Source of the DNA: Pseudoalteromonas sp. SMS1
GTDB lineage: Bacteria; Pseudomonadota; Gammaproteobacteria; Enterobacterales; Alteromonadaceae
Length of the DNA: 64,000 nt
Assembly: GCF_021530565.1 (NCBI RefSeq)
Contig: NZ_JAKGBI010000014.1
Span: 62,001 to 126,000 of the forward strand
Direction: 5' to 3'
The notes beneath the pieces are model-generated. The model worked only from the letters and a program-made list of their open reading frames with translations, searched no databases and was not told where the DNA came from. Shown piece after piece: positions 45,848 to 55,780 of this stretch. Positions within the stretch are counted from its first letter, which is position 1, and the number at the start of each line of letters is the position of its first letter. The translations under genes and the position numbers were made by a program.

Positions 45848-46900
45848 ATGAAACACCGCCTGCTTTCGTTTGTTTTTATTGCTTTGCTGAATTCAAACGC
45901 GTTTGCGCTTGAGCCGGTTACTTTGCAGTTAAAGTGGGTGCATCAGTTTCAATTCGCAGGGTATTATCTTGCAAAGCATAAAGGGTTTTACCGAGAGGCT
46001 GGGTTAGATGTCAATATCGTGCCTGCACAAAAGCATAATCCTGATGAGCAATTTAAGGTTCTTTCTGGTCAAGCGCAGTTTGGTATAACCCATTCAGGCA
46101 TTCTCGAGCAACGTTTACTTGGTAAGCCGTTGGTAGCGTTGGCTGCGATATTTCAATCTTCTCCCTATTGTTGGATGGTTCGTGCTGACAGTGACATTTA
46201 CCTCCCTAAAGATTTTCAAAACAAAAAAATTAGCCACTTAGGGCGCAGTGAAGGCGCTGAACTGGTTTTAATGTTAGAGCGTGCTGGTATAGATGTAACA
46301 AAGCTGCCTATTTACTCGGGACTAGCACCATTGACAGATTTCAAAGCTGGAAAATTTGATGCCCTGCAAGTATATGTTTCAAATGAGCCATATAAAATGT
46401 TCCAACAGGGTGTTACCACTCGTCAGATCTGCCCAAAGCACTATGGTATTAATGTGTATGCGGATATCTTATTTACATCTGAAGATGTGTATAAGTATCG
46501 CCCTGACATGGTCGCAAAATTTCGCAGTGCCAGTTTACGGGGTTGGCGTTATGCATTGGCGAACCTAGACGAAGCCTTGCAGGTCACCAAATATTATGCG
46601 GCCGATAAAAGTTTTGAAGAGTTAGCCAATGAAGCGGACAAATTGTTGCCTTTTATTAAAGCGCCAGGGATCCCATTGGGCAATATGTCAGCAGCACGCT
46701 GGCAATGGATTGCACAGCTTTACCACCTAGATATAACGGGGTTTCATGACCATAAAAGTACCTTCCTTTATTCGAATGATAGCGAGGTAGAAGTGAATTG
46801 GTCATGGATGCTATTTTTGGCAATCGTACTCAGTTTGCTTTGTATACCCATGTATGTGCATCTCGTATTATTCAAGAAAAAACGTTTTATGATCAACTAG
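45848..46900 (+). CDS. NMT1/THI5-like solute-binding protein with a C-terminal membrane anchor
   Basis: A 350-residue protein of the NMT1/THI5 (ABC substrate-binding) fold. A signal peptide (to about residue 20, FALEP) precedes LQLKWVHQFQFAGYYLAK (about 25-42), the family's opening motif, with KLPIYSGLAPLTDFKAGKFD further on. Unlike a soluble binding protein it ends in a TM helix (about 317-342) and a short KKKRF tail. That layout matches the sensory part of NMT1-containing kinases or diguanylate cyclases without the output domain. No transporter or kinase gene is adjacent. It may signal through a partner or be a shortened sensor; ligand unknown. Confidence 0.78.
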   Translation: MKHRLLSFVFIALLNSNAFALEPVTLQLKWVHQFQFAGYYLAKHKGFYREAGLDVNIVPAQKHNPDEQFKVLSGQAQFGITHSGILEQRLLGKPLVALAAIFQSSPYCWMVRADSDIYLPKDFQNKKISHLGRSEGAELVLMLERAGIDVTKLPIYSGLAPLTDFKAGKFDALQVYVSNEPYKMFQQGVTTRQICPKHYGINVYADILFTSEDVYKYRPDMVAKFRSASLRGWRYALANLDEALQVTKYYAADKSFEELANEADKLLPFIKAPGIPLGNMSAARWQWIAQLYHLDITGFHDHKSTFLYSNDSEVEVNWSWMLFLAIVLSLLCIPMYVHLVLFKKKRFMIN

Positions 46901-46995
46901 GTGAGTTTTAACAGCATGGTAATCTATTGGGGTGTTTTCCAAGGTTGCTTGGATGGATTACAATGGACACCCAAATGTAGTCACTCTATACGCTT

Positions 46996-48240
46996 ATGAC
47001 CTCTAACTTTGTAACACGCTTCCAGGCTCTGGACCAATTACTCAATGAAACACGTCAGTATTGGCAGCTCTTGGCATTTGATCACCTGTGTACGCCATGG
47101 CCAGAATTAGACGCTTATCTAACCGGGTTGAGTGATTTAAACTTAAGTGCATTAGATATGGATCAAAGTGCGTTACAGCATGCACTTGCAAACTATATCC
47201 CACAGCTTAACGAAATTTCGGCCTTGATTGCGGTAGACACCGTGGGATCCAGACGGCCAACACTCCCATTTTGGTTGAGTAATGGCATTAAAGGGCGTAA
47301 GGTCAATCAGCTGCAAGATTTTGTTGGGGCTTTAAATGAGCAACACCTTCCGGTGTTGGAATGGTGTGCTGGCAAGGGACATTTAGGTCGTATCTTGGCT
47401 TTTACGGGTGTACCCCATGTAGATAGTGTCGAGTTACAAGCGCATTTGTGTACGCAAGGGGCGCACAGTGCTCAGCAGCAAGGGTTGGCGATGACCTTTC
47501 ACTGTGCAGACGTCTTACAAGATCCAGTGGCGCACTACTTTAAACCACAACAGCATGCGGTGGCCTTACATGCATGTGGTCAATTGCATCAAAACTTTAT
47601 GACTGAAGCGGCCAAAGCTGGTTGTGAAAAAATTAGTTTATCGCCTTGCTGCTATCACTTATTTACCCCTGCGCAATATGCGCCAATGAGTGAAGTGGCA
47701 AAGCGAAGTCAAATAACGTTGACGCACAATGATATGAAGCTGGCACTTCAGGAAACGGTCACGGCACCATCGAGAGTGGCTAAAGTACGTAAAAAGGAAG
47801 TGTTATGGCGCTTAGCATTCGATGCGATAAGACGTGACGTGACAGGCAGTGATAAATACATCAGTGTACCGTCCGTGAATAAGGCAATATTCTCTGGTGA
47901 ATTTAAAGCGTTTTGTGCTTGGGCAGCTGAGCAAAAAGGGGTGAGATTACCGGCATATATTGATTACGCGGCTTATTTAGAAGCCGCGCGTCAAAGGCAG
48001 CAAATAACCGAACGTATCGAGCTTGTACGCCATGCGTTTAGGCGTGCAATAGAAATGTGGCTAGTGTTAGACAGAGCGTTGTATTTACAGGAGTTTGGAT
48101 ACGAAGTGGCGCTCACGCAGTTTTGTGAAAAGTCTCTAACACCCAGGAACTTATTGATCCAAGCTGCAAAACAGAAACACAGTGTGGGAGAGGAAAATGT
48201 GTCAACAGGAGAAGAGTCATCTAGCGCATCTGCTGAATAA
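46996..48240 (+). CDS. SAM-dependent methyltransferase-like protein (METTL25/Methyltransf_32 type)
   Basis: A 414-residue protein with a Rossmann methyltransferase core. The SAM motif is LEWCAGKGHLGRIL (about 119-132), followed by HAVALHACGQLHQNF (about 189-203) and SLSPCCYHLFTP (about 214-225); this D/EWCAGKGH plus SPCCYH pattern is that of the Methyltransf_32 family. An N-terminal helical region and a C-terminal extension with low-complexity Ser/Glu tail flank the core. Target unknown, possibly RNA or protein. The carbonic anhydrase gene starts inside its last 44 bp. Confidence 0.75.
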   Translation: MTSNFVTRFQALDQLLNETRQYWQLLAFDHLCTPWPELDAYLTGLSDLNLSALDMDQSALQHALANYIPQLNEISALIAVDTVGSRRPTLPFWLSNGIKGRKVNQLQDFVGALNEQHLPVLEWCAGKGHLGRILAFTGVPHVDSVELQAHLCTQGAHSAQQQGLAMTFHCADVLQDPVAHYFKPQQHAVALHACGQLHQNFMTEAAKAGCEKISLSPCCYHLFTPAQYAPMSEVAKRSQITLTHNDMKLALQETVTAPSRVAKVRKKEVLWRLAFDAIRRDVTGSDKYISVPSVNKAIFSGEFKAFCAWAAEQKGVRLPAYIDYAAYLEAARQRQQITERIELVRHAFRRAIEMWLVLDRALYLQEFGYEVALTQFCEKSLTPRNLLIQAAKQKHSVGEENVSTGEESSSASAE

Positions 48241-48877
48241 TAATCGACAATGGGCGAGTCGCACACAAGCGCGTGATCCTGAGTTCTTTAAAACTCTATC
48301 GATGCAGCAAAACCCGGACTATCTATGGATTGGGTGTTCTGACTCTCGCGTACCCGCCAATGAAATCGTGGATTTAATGCCTGGTGAGCTATTTGTACAT
48401 CGCAATGTGGCTAATGTGGTGGTACATACCGACCACAACTGTTTATCGGTCATGCAATATGCCGTCGAAGTGTTAAAAGTAAAGCACATCATGGTCGTTG
48501 GTCATTACGGGTGTGGCGGTGTAAAAGCCGCGCTTGATGGTGTAAAACTTGGGTTGATTGACAATTGGCTACGACATGTCGTCGATGTGAAAGAGAAGCA
48601 TCAAGCGGTGTTGCGTGACATGTCAGAGTCACAGCAAAGTGATGTACTGTGTGAGCTAAATGTCATTGAGCAAGTACGCAATGTGTGTCGGACAGCGATT
48701 GTGCAAGATGCATGGGCGCGCGGGCAAACACTTCAGGTGCATGGTTGGGTATATGGGTTGGCAGATGGGCTACTACATGAACTCATTCATGCTGTCGGGT
48801 GTGAAGAGTCTGTCATTTCGAAATATGAGCAGGCGATGGTGTCTCTGCTGACACGAAGTCAAGGCTTGTCTAAATAA
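48197..48877 (+). CDS. Beta-class carbonic anhydrase
   Basis: A 226-residue zinc enzyme that interconverts CO2 and bicarbonate. Zinc ligands and catalytic dyad are visible: IGCSDSRVPANE (about 44-55, Cys and the Asp-Arg pair) and VVGHYGCGGVKAAL (about 100-113, His and Cys). It begins MCQQEKSHLAHLLNNNRQW like E. coli Can. I chose ATG 48197, which has GGAGAGGA about 5 nt upstream, over the upstream GTG at 48182. The gene overlaps the methyltransferase end by 44 bp in a different frame. Confidence 0.93.
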   Translation: MCQQEKSHLAHLLNNNRQWASRTQARDPEFFKTLSMQQNPDYLWIGCSDSRVPANEIVDLMPGELFVHRNVANVVVHTDHNCLSVMQYAVEVLKVKHIMVVGHYGCGGVKAALDGVKLGLIDNWLRHVVDVKEKHQAVLRDMSESQQSDVLCELNVIEQVRNVCRTAIVQDAWARGQTLQVHGWVYGLADGLLHELIHAVGCEESVISKYEQAMVSLLTRSQGLSK

Positions 48878-48945
48878 CCATGTTTCGCCAAGAGCAAGCA
48901 ACGAGCGTGTTTGTGTCGCTTGCTCATTGGGCTGGTTTATACTCA

Positions 48946-49209
48946 TTAGTCAGCGTTATTTTGCTGCGCTAATTTCGCCTCTAAATCCGCCACTTTAGCT
49001 TCAAGTTCAGTTAATTTTTCACGTGTTCTTATCAAGACTTTACTCTGAATATCAAACTCTTCGCGACTGACAAAATCCATTTCAGTTAGTTTTGCCTGAA
49101 TGGCTTGCTTGGTTCTTGTTTCAAACGTTTCTGCTAAATTGCGTACACCTTGCGGCATATTGCTTGAGATTTGCTTTGCAATCTCTTCGATTTTTGCAGG
49201 GTTAATCAT
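48946..49209 (-). CDS. ubiK: UbiK, ubiquinone biosynthesis accessory factor
   Basis: An 87-residue mostly helical protein of the UbiK/YqiC (BMFP) family. The N-terminal half MINPAKIEEIAKQISSNMPQ is followed by an amphipathic region and a C-terminal coiled coil with a LEAKVADLEAKL heptad pattern (about 68-79) that makes it trimeric. UbiK helps assemble the aerobic ubiquinone-synthesis complex with UbiJ and can bind lipid. A single gene, divergent from rep. Confidence 0.9.
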   Translation of the reverse strand: MINPAKIEEIAKQISSNMPQGVRNLAETFETRTKQAIQAKLTEMDFVSREEFDIQSKVLIRTREKLTELEAKVADLEAKLAQQNNAD

Positions 49210-49389
49210 GAGTGGACCTCGTAGCTGGTTGATTGTTTGTATCTTACCGCAAAGTCATTGACCATTAAACGCCTTTTAAAGAACTGTATTGGCATCTTGA
49301 TTAAGGTCATACGGTAAAGGGTATAAATTGGTATTACAGGTTTTATACGATAAACTAAGCGGCTTAGTTGGTCAGTGTGTACACCTTTT

Positions 49390-51402
49390 ATGAAACTTAA
49401 TCCCAAGCAAGATGAAGCCGTTAAATATATCAGTGGTCCTTGCCTCGTTTTAGCAGGCGCAGGTTCAGGTAAAACCCGTGTAATTACAAACAAGATTGCC
49501 TATCTTGTGCAGCAATGTGAGTACAAAGCACGTAATATTGCAGCGGTGACCTTTACAAACAAAGCTGCCAAAGAAATGCGAGAGCGTGTTGCTCAAACGC
49601 TTGGCAAGCAAGATGCAAAGGGGTTATGGATTTCGACATTCCATACATTAGGATTACAAATCATAAAAAAAGAGGTGAAAACACTGGGGTTCAAGCCAGG
49701 CTTTTCCTTGTTTGATGATCAGGATACTGGGCAATTATTAGCTGAGCTGACAGAGAAAGAGCTCGAAAAGGATAAAGATTTACTGAATTTGTTGAAAATG
49801 CAAATTGGTAACTGGAAGAATGACCTGATCTTGCCCGAGCGCGCAATTCAAGAAGCCCGTGAACCACAAAAAGCACTTTTTGCACAACTATATGCCCGCT
49901 ATCAAACTCAATTACGTGCATATAATGCGTTGGATTTTGACGACTTAATTATGATCCCAACGCTGCTGTTAGGTAGCTCAGCTGAAGTGAGGGGGCGTTG
50001 GCAAGATCAATTTCGGTATTTGCTGGTAGACGAATATCAGGATACCAACACCAGTCAGTACCAGTTGGTTAAGTTATTGGTGGGTGAGCGCGCTCGTTTT
50101 ACCGTGGTAGGGGATGATGATCAGTCTATCTATTCTTGGCGGGGGGCGAAGCCTCAAAACCTTGTATTACTGAGCAAAGACTTTCCTGGACTTCGATTAA
50201 TCAAATTAGAGCAAAACTATCGAAGTGCAGGGCGTATTTTGAAATCTGCCAATATTTTGATTGCCAATAATCCCCATGAATTTGATAAAAAATTATTCAG
50301 TGAATTAGGCTATGGTGATCCGTTGAGAGTCATTGCAACGCGAGATGAAGAGCATGAAGCTGAGCGTGTGGTCGCAGAGATCATTTCGCACAAGTTCATG
50401 AAGCGCACGAGTTATAAAGATTATGCAATCTTATACCGGGGTAATCACCAAGCCCGGGTGTTTGAGAAAGCACTTATGGCTAACCGCATCCCTTACAAAA
50501 TAAGTGGCGGCATGTCGTTTTTTGCGCGCAGTGAGATTAAAGACATCATGGCCTACTTAAGGCTGTTGGTTAACCAAGATGATGACAACGCCTTTATTCG
50601 CATTGTGAATACGCCGAGGCGTGAAATTGGTCCTGTGACATTAGAAAAAGTAGGTAGCCTCGCGAATGATAAACACATTAGTTTGTTTGAGGCCTGTTTT
50701 GATCCAGAGCTGACACAACGTCTAACAGGCAAAGGGTTTAATGCGTTAGGTGGATTTGCGCGTTGGGTTGTTGAACTGAGTGACCGTGCTATACGTGGAG
50801 ACACGCTAGAAGCAGTGAAAGATATGATCAGAGAGATCAACTACGAAACGTACCTCTATGAATCTTCGACCAGTGCGAAAGCTGCTGAAATGAGAATGAA
50901 AAATGTCTCCGAATTATATCGTTGGATCAGTGATATGTTGACTGGTGACGCAGATAACCCTCCTATGACCTTGGCTGAAGTGGTCACCAAGTTAACACTC
51001 AGAGACATGATGGAGCGCAACGAAGAAGAAGATGAAAGCGATGCAGTGCAGCTCCTGACATTGCATGCTTCAAAAGGCTTGGAGTACCCTCATGTGTTTA
51101 TGGTTGGCATGGAAGAGGGACTATTGCCGCATCAAACGAGCATTGATGAAGACAACGTAGAAGAAGAGCGTCGCCTGGCATATGTTGGTATCACACGAGC
51201 ACAGCAGACTCTGACTTTGACGTATGCGAAAAGTCGCCGTCAATTTGGTGAACAGATCACGCCTGAATTGAGTCGGTTTGTGCAAGAGTTACCGCAAGAT
51301 GATCTGGAATTTGAAGGGAAGAAAGCCGTTGTTTCGCAATCAGAACGCATGGAAAAAGGGCAAGCGAGAGTCGCAAACTTGCGTGCGATGTTAAAACGTT
51401 AG
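49390..51402 (+). CDS. rep: Rep, ATP-dependent DNA helicase
   Basis: A 670-residue superfamily-1A 3'-5' helicase that removes protein roadblocks ahead of forks. It starts [16 protein letters not shown] like E. coli Rep; Walker A is [12 protein letters not shown] (about 20-31), motif [10 protein letters not shown] (about 214-221), motif [15 protein letters not shown] (about 237-248) and motif [17 protein letters not shown] near 600. An upstream codon at 49375 would add 5 residues and is less likely. Its 3' end overlaps the convergent GGDEF-EAL gene by 12 bp. Confidence 0.96.
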   Translation: MKLNPKQDEAVKYISGPCLVLAGAGSGKTRVITNKIAYLVQQCEYKARNIAAVTFTNKAAKEMRERVAQTLGKQDAKGLWISTFHTLGLQIIKKEVKTLGFKPGFSLFDDQDTGQLLAELTEKELEKDKDLLNLLKMQIGNWKNDLILPERAIQEAREPQKALFAQLYARYQTQLRAYNALDFDDLIMIPTLLLGSSAEVRGRWQDQFRYLLVDEYQDTNTSQYQLVKLLVGERARFTVVGDDDQSIYSWRGAKPQNLVLLSKDFPGLRLIKLEQNYRSAGRILKSANILIANNPHEFDKKLFSELGYGDPLRVIATRDEEHEAERVVAEIISHKFMKRTSYKDYAILYRGNHQARVFEKALMANRIPYKISGGMSFFARSEIKDIMAYLRLLVNQDDDNAFIRIVNTPRREIGPVTLEKVGSLANDKHISLFEACFDPELTQRLTGKGFNALGGFARWVVELSDRAIRGDTLEAVKDMIREINYETYLYESSTSAKAAEMRMKNVSELYRWISDMLTGDADNPPMTLAEVVTKLTLRDMMERNEEEDESDAVQLLTLHASKGLEYPHVFMVGMEEGLLPHQTSIDEDNVEEERRLAYVGITRAQQTLTLTYAKSRRQFGEQITPELSRFVQELPQDDLEFEGKKAVVSQSERMEKGQARVANLRAMLKR

Positions 51403-53961
51403 CGTTTCTTTTTCATCGACCTTGTTGTCATTTTTAAATGCGCCTTTGAGGGTTTGCTGCTTACCAAAAAATAGCTGCAACCCATGTTTTTCAAGTAAAC
51501 TTCTGAAGTTAAGGATGGCAGGCCCTTTAGCGATGACCTGAATGGCTTTTAATTGGGTGATCGCTAAAATCCCTTGTAACTGAATATCATAACTGTTTTG
51601 TTGCAGCACGCGCTTGCTGAATACTGAGCTAAGCAGCACGTACTTAAAGTCGATACTACTTAAAAAAGCCAAATCACAGCGGTCTTTTGCAAAATCGTTG
51701 AGGCCTATGCTCACTCCCATCTGGGTCAATTCTTTTAAATTTTCTATTTGCACACTGGATGCATAACGCACCTCATTTTCGTCAAACACTAGGCATAACC
51801 GCGAACTAATTTGGCTGAGCTGTTGTTTCAACAAATGAAAAGCAGAAGTTTCAAGAATGATGGTTGAGCAAGCAAATAGGACATCTTGGTGATAATTGAC
51901 CGCAATGTCTTGGGCTTTGCGTAACAGGTCTAACTCTATATCAAGGTGCTCATCTTGGGCTGCGGCAAATTTTTTCAAAATATCAAAACTCGTACTACCG
52001 AGTACCGGATGTTCGCCAAATGCTTCGAGTGTAATGATCTGTTGAGATTGGTTGCCAAAATCAACTATTTCTGTGCTTCTAAAGTGTGTCGGTAAAGCGG
52101 TCAGATGGTGGCGCTCAGTCGGCTTATTGGTGGTGCTGGTGGAGGCTGTAAGCAGTGGGTGATAGAACTCGTAACGTCCACGTCCGGCATTTTTTGCGTA
52201 GTACATTGCCGCATCGGCATCACGAATGATTTCATCGGTATTTTTATAGTTTTTATTGCTGTAAGTAATCCCTATGCTGGCACCGCTTTGCATACAGACA
52301 CCTTTCATGCAAAATGGTTGTTGCATGACCCTGATCAAGCGTTTAGCAACGTCTTCTGCTTGTTGCTTGTCCGTGAGATGATCAAGCAAGATCACAAACT
52401 CATCCCCAGCCAAACGAGCAAGCAAGTCATGCTCGCGAATACATTCTGAGAACGCTTTGCTTACCCAGATCAAAAACTGGTCGCCCGCTTGATGCCCTAA
52501 TTCATCATTGATGATTTTGAATTTGTCGAGGTCGATAAACAATACGGCAAAATTATGCTCTGGATAGCGTTGGTATTTTTGTAACGTTTTTTCGAGCTGC
52601 GTCAAAAACAAACTGCGGTTTGGCAAGCTGGTGAGCGGATCGTGGTGTGCATCATGATACAATTGCTGCTCGATTTTTTTCCGCTCTTCTATTTGCATTT
52701 GTAAATGCAAATTGGTTTGCCTAAGCGCCTTGGTTTTTTCTGCGACACGGTGTTCGAGCTCTTGGTTACTGGCCTTTAATGCTTGATTGGCAAGATGGGT
52801 TTGTAACACCGAGGCAATTTGATTTGATACAAATGAAATCAGCTCGACATCTTCATGGTTATACTCGTACTCATGATTGTAAGCTTGGCAAGCGATTAAC
52901 CCAATGACGCCTTGCGCTGTTTTTAAGGGAGCACCTAACCAACTGGTTGCGGTTTCTAAATCATCATAGTCTGGTGGCCTTTTGACCACGCCGCCTTCAA
53001 TTAGCACACCTGCTCTTTTTGTGTCTATCAGCTGACTCCGCTCCGTAGTGATGACCAGTTCACTGTAGCCTTTTGCAAAGGGCCTTGGTCGATACTCGGT
53101 TACTTCATCGACACAATAGGGGAAGCTTAACCAATTTGAACTTTTATCATGCAATGCGATATACAAGTTATTGGCAAAGGTAATAGAGCGAATAATTTTA
53201 TGAACTTGCTTGTAGACGTCATCTATATCACTGAATTGGGTTGCCAATTCTGAAATTTTGAAAAGAATTTGCTGGCGCTCTAGCGCCCGTTTGCGTTGCT
53301 CAATTTCTTTATTGAGCGCATCATTACTCTGCATCAGAGCACGAGTTCGAATTTTGACTTCAGATTCTAGTAATTCACGCTTTTTAACACGTTCGATTGC
53401 TGTTGCTAGATAGAGTGACATCACTTCTAGCAATTCAATTTGGTGTTCACTGTAGGCTTGTTCTGCTTGATAACTTTGTGACACCATGACTCCAATTATA
53501 TTGGAGTCTCTGAAAATAGGCACGCCTACCCAGTGCTCAGCTGGACTGCCGAGCGCCTTAAATTTTTCTTCTTCAATCATTTGTTGCATCTGTTTTTTAG
53601 TCAGATACAACACTTTTTTATTGTCAAAAACGTAGCCCGTCACCCCCTGATCGAAGTGATGTGATTCATGCAAAGGCACCGAAATACCGTCCTTTTCATC
53701 CACAAAATAGGACAATTCTAGGGCTTGGGTGAATTGGTTTTGTAACACCACATAAAAGCTTTTGCTAGGCAAATATTGTTCTAAAATACTATGGATCGCA
53801 GGGTATAGGAGGGTGAGCTCAGCAACTGTACTGGCCTGTTCTGAGAGCTGGATCAGGGCATGTTGCAAGTGATAGTTTTGTTTGTATTTTTTCAACAAGG
53901 ACTCTAAGCGACGATTCTTACGAGTTAACTTGCGAATTGCAACGTTGTTTTGATCTTCCAA
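51391..53961 (-). CDS. GAF-GAF-GGDEF protein with a degenerate EAL domain
   Basis: An 856-residue cytoplasmic signalling protein: short coiled coil (1-25), GAF domain (about 30-205), coiled coil, second GAF (about 225-395), coiled coil (about 395-440), GGDEF (about 440-600) and an EAL-like domain (about 640-850). The GGDEF signature is [12 protein letters not shown] (AGDEF at 518-522, a commonly active variant), and [10 protein letters not shown] starts the domain. The EAL region lacks the E-A-L signature; DDFG is replaced by NDFA, KID by KYVLLS, and AEGVE by AKGPA. It probably makes cyclic di-GMP under control of GAF ligands while the EAL part binds or regulates. No TM segment is seen. Confidence 0.88.
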   Translation of the reverse strand: MEDQNNVAIRKLTRKNRRLESLLKKYKQNYHLQHALIQLSEQASTVAELTLLYPAIHSILEQYLPSKSFYVVLQNQFTQALELSYFVDEKDGISVPLHESHHFDQGVTGYVFDNKKVLYLTKKQMQQMIEEEKFKALGSPAEHWVGVPIFRDSNIIGVMVSQSYQAEQAYSEHQIELLEVMSLYLATAIERVKKRELLESEVKIRTRALMQSNDALNKEIEQRKRALERQQILFKISELATQFSDIDDVYKQVHKIIRSITFANNLYIALHDKSSNWLSFPYCVDEVTEYRPRPFAKGYSELVITTERSQLIDTKRAGVLIEGGVVKRPPDYDDLETATSWLGAPLKTAQGVIGLIACQAYNHEYEYNHEDVELISFVSNQIASVLQTHLANQALKASNQELEHRVAEKTKALRQTNLHLQMQIEERKKIEQQLYHDAHHDPLTSLPNRSLFLTQLEKTLQKYQRYPEHNFAVLFIDLDKFKIINDELGHQAGDQFLIWVSKAFSECIREHDLLARLAGDEFVILLDHLTDKQQAEDVAKRLIRVMQQPFCMKGVCMQSGASIGITYSNKNYKNTDEIIRDADAAMYYAKNAGRGRYEFYHPLLTASTSTTNKPTERHHLTALPTHFRSTEIVDFGNQSQQIITLEAFGEHPVLGSTSFDILKKFAAAQDEHLDIELDLLRKAQDIAVNYHQDVLFACSTIILETSAFHLLKQQLSQISSRLCLVFDENEVRYASSVQIENLKELTQMGVSIGLNDFAKDRCDLAFLSSIDFKYVLLSSVFSKRVLQQNSYDIQLQGILAITQLKAIQVIAKGPAILNFRSLLEKHGLQLFFGKQQTLKGAFKNDNKVDEKETLTF

Positions 53962-54120
53962 TGATTAAACCAGAGGCTATTATTGTTTATTTATTAAACT
54001 TTATATTTTCATTTTTGACATGGAGGGTCAAGTGTAAAATATTAATAAAGTTTCGCGCCCAATATTCTGCCTGATTTGAAATAAATAAGCGAGCACTCGT
54101 CTCGCTTATTGATACAAAAT

Positions 54121-54510
54121 TTATTTAATCATAAACTCAATTGCCGCAGCAATTTCTTCATCACTACAGTCCATACACGTGCCTTTTGGAGGCATTGCAT
54201 TAAACCCTTTGATCGCGTGATCAAGTAGTACATCTGAGCCTTTAGAAAGTCGTGCAGCCCAATCATCCGCTGTTTTTGGCGCGCCTAACGCCCCCGTGCC
54301 ATGACATGCAAAACAAGAAGCTTGATACACCTGTTCACCCGAGCGAGGCCCCGTTGGCGCTGCAATTGCCGTGTCTTGTGCGCCTGCTAAATACACCGAA
54401 CCAATCGGCTCCAAGCGCTTTTTAATGGCTTCTTCGGTTAGAGAATTATCATACGGCTGTGCGACGGTGGCCGTGGATAGCAATAAGAGTGCTGCTGACA
54501 GTTTCTTCAT
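54121..54510 (-). CDS. Cytochrome c5
   Basis: A 129-residue periplasmic monohaem cytochrome c. A signal peptide (to about 17, VAQPYD) leads to a mature domain with CFACHGTGALGAP (haem CxxCH, about 66-70) and AMPPKGTCMDCSDEE (about 105-119), where the Met is the sixth ligand and the two Cys form the disulfide characteristic of cytochrome c5. Electron carrier toward terminal oxidases or nitrite reductases. Single gene. Confidence 0.92.
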   Translation of the reverse strand: MKKLSAALLLLSTATVAQPYDNSLTEEAIKKRLEPIGSVYLAGAQDTAIAAPTGPRSGEQVYQASCFACHGTGALGAPKTADDWAARLSKGSDVLLDHAIKGFNAMPPKGTCMDCSDEEIAAAIEFMIK

Positions 54511-54705
54511 TTACCTTGCTCACTTCAAATTTAATGTCTTCGATCACGAAGCACGACGGATGACGGTTCCAAATTGAGTATAACGTCACCATCTAATTTA
54601 TCAAAAATAGAAGCTTGATCTTAAGCGTATAAAAAACAACTTTTATTGCGTTAGGGCAAAGATTTGGCATTTTATGCTTAAAATCAAGCAAATTTTTAAT
54701 GGCAG

Positions 54706-55359
54706 TTAGCTGATAAATTTATGGAGGTGCGCAATGGCCTTTTCGATACCTGTGGATGCTTCGCTAATGCTCGTCGCTAACATGTAAGCCGGTGTACTGA
54801 TGACTTTTTGTTGTTCGTCTACAACAATGTCGTTTACTTCACAGTTAACATGCTCCGCGCCAAGTGCCGTAACTGCAGCGGCTGTGTCTGGATCTGTCCC
54901 GATCGTTGCCAATGTGCCTTGCGCGTGAATGTGACCAATGAGGGCGGGCGCGATACATAAGTAAACAATCGGCTTTTTCTGAGTGTTGAATTGCTGACAG
55001 GTCGTTTTTAATGCGTCTAATACTTGAGAGTCTGCACCTTTGAAAGCAAAATCAGATAAGTTTTTAGCGACACCAAATCCACCCGGAATTACTAAAGCTG
55101 CGAATTCCTCGGGGTTTAAAAGTGCTAAGTCTTGAATGTCACCTCGAGCGATCCTCGCGGCTTCAGTTAATACATTGCGTGTTTGTGTTTGTTCTTCGCC
55201 AGTTAAATGATTGATGACATGGTGCTGGTCAATATTGGGGGCAAAGCATTTATAGGTGATGCCATGGCTTTCTAAATGCAGCATAGTGAGTACGGATTCG
55301 TGGATTTCAGCGCCATCAAAAACGCCACAGCCACTAAAAATGATCGCAACTTGTTTCAT
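54706..55359 (-). CDS. elbB: ElbB, isoprenoid-related glyoxalase of the DJ-1/PfpI family
   Basis: A 217-residue protein of the ElbB branch of the DJ-1/PfpI superfamily. VAIIFSGCGVFDGAEIHE (about 4-21), VIPGGFGVAKNLSDFAFKG (about 90-108) and VYLCIAPALIGH (about 130-141, nucleophile-elbow cysteine 133) are the family's signature. E. coli ElbB has glyoxalase activity and was linked to isoprenoid synthesis; the physiological role is unclear. Monocistronic, divergent from polA. Confidence 0.93.
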   Translation of the reverse strand: MKQVAIIFSGCGVFDGAEIHESVLTMLHLESHGITYKCFAPNIDQHHVINHLTGEEQTQTRNVLTEAARIARGDIQDLALLNPEEFAALVIPGGFGVAKNLSDFAFKGADSQVLDALKTTCQQFNTQKKPIVYLCIAPALIGHIHAQGTLATIGTDPDTAAAVTALGAEHVNCEVNDIVVDEQQKVISTPAYMLATSISEASTGIEKAIAHLHKFIS

Positions 55360-55780
55360 GTTTTATCTCCTGAGGCACATTATGCCTGCTATATTCAATG
55401 TGAGAATGTTGAGTGTGAAAAAAAATATAAAGGATCTGCTTTGATCTTTGATCGTTTGTGTTAGTATACGCCTCCGCCTGAAAAAAACAGGTTGTTTTAT
55501 CGCCACTAAATTTGCGATGAAAATACATTAGGAATGACATTTCCACAAATGTCCAATTAAAAATAAAAAATATTTGTCTTTTATTTTTTATTATTTATCA
55601 ATAGGTTGCTGTAATACGTTAGGGGCTTGGCATTTCTTGCTCACGGTACCCTTATGTTTATCTACAATGTTATCCACAGCTTTTCCTCGATAAGTAACGT
55701 TGCACTCCCCTCGTTTTATGCTAATCCTTGTGGCATTCTTAGCGAGTTTTTAAATATATCTAATTAGGATCCCAAATATT
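55360..55780. other. elbB-polA intergenic region with a perfect DnaA box
   Basis: This 421-bp AT-rich gap has no convincing gene. It contains TTATCCACA (55670-55678), identical to the strongest E. coli DnaA box, about 100 bp before polA. Only one clear box is visible and there is no cluster of 13-mers, so it is not an origin. It may reflect DnaA-linked control of polA or chance. CCTG-AAAAAAA-CAGG at about 55478-55492 is a minor repeat. Confidence 0.55.

Noticed and set aside
55334-55546. 70-codon minus-strand frame upstream of elbB, and overlapping plus-strand frames
   Set aside because: They overlap the elbB start and its promoter region and show no protein-like pattern.
55600-55780. Possible chromosomal origin because of a perfect DnaA box
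   Set aside because: There is a single box, no cluster of boxes or AT 13-mers, and no dnaA-dnaN neighbours.
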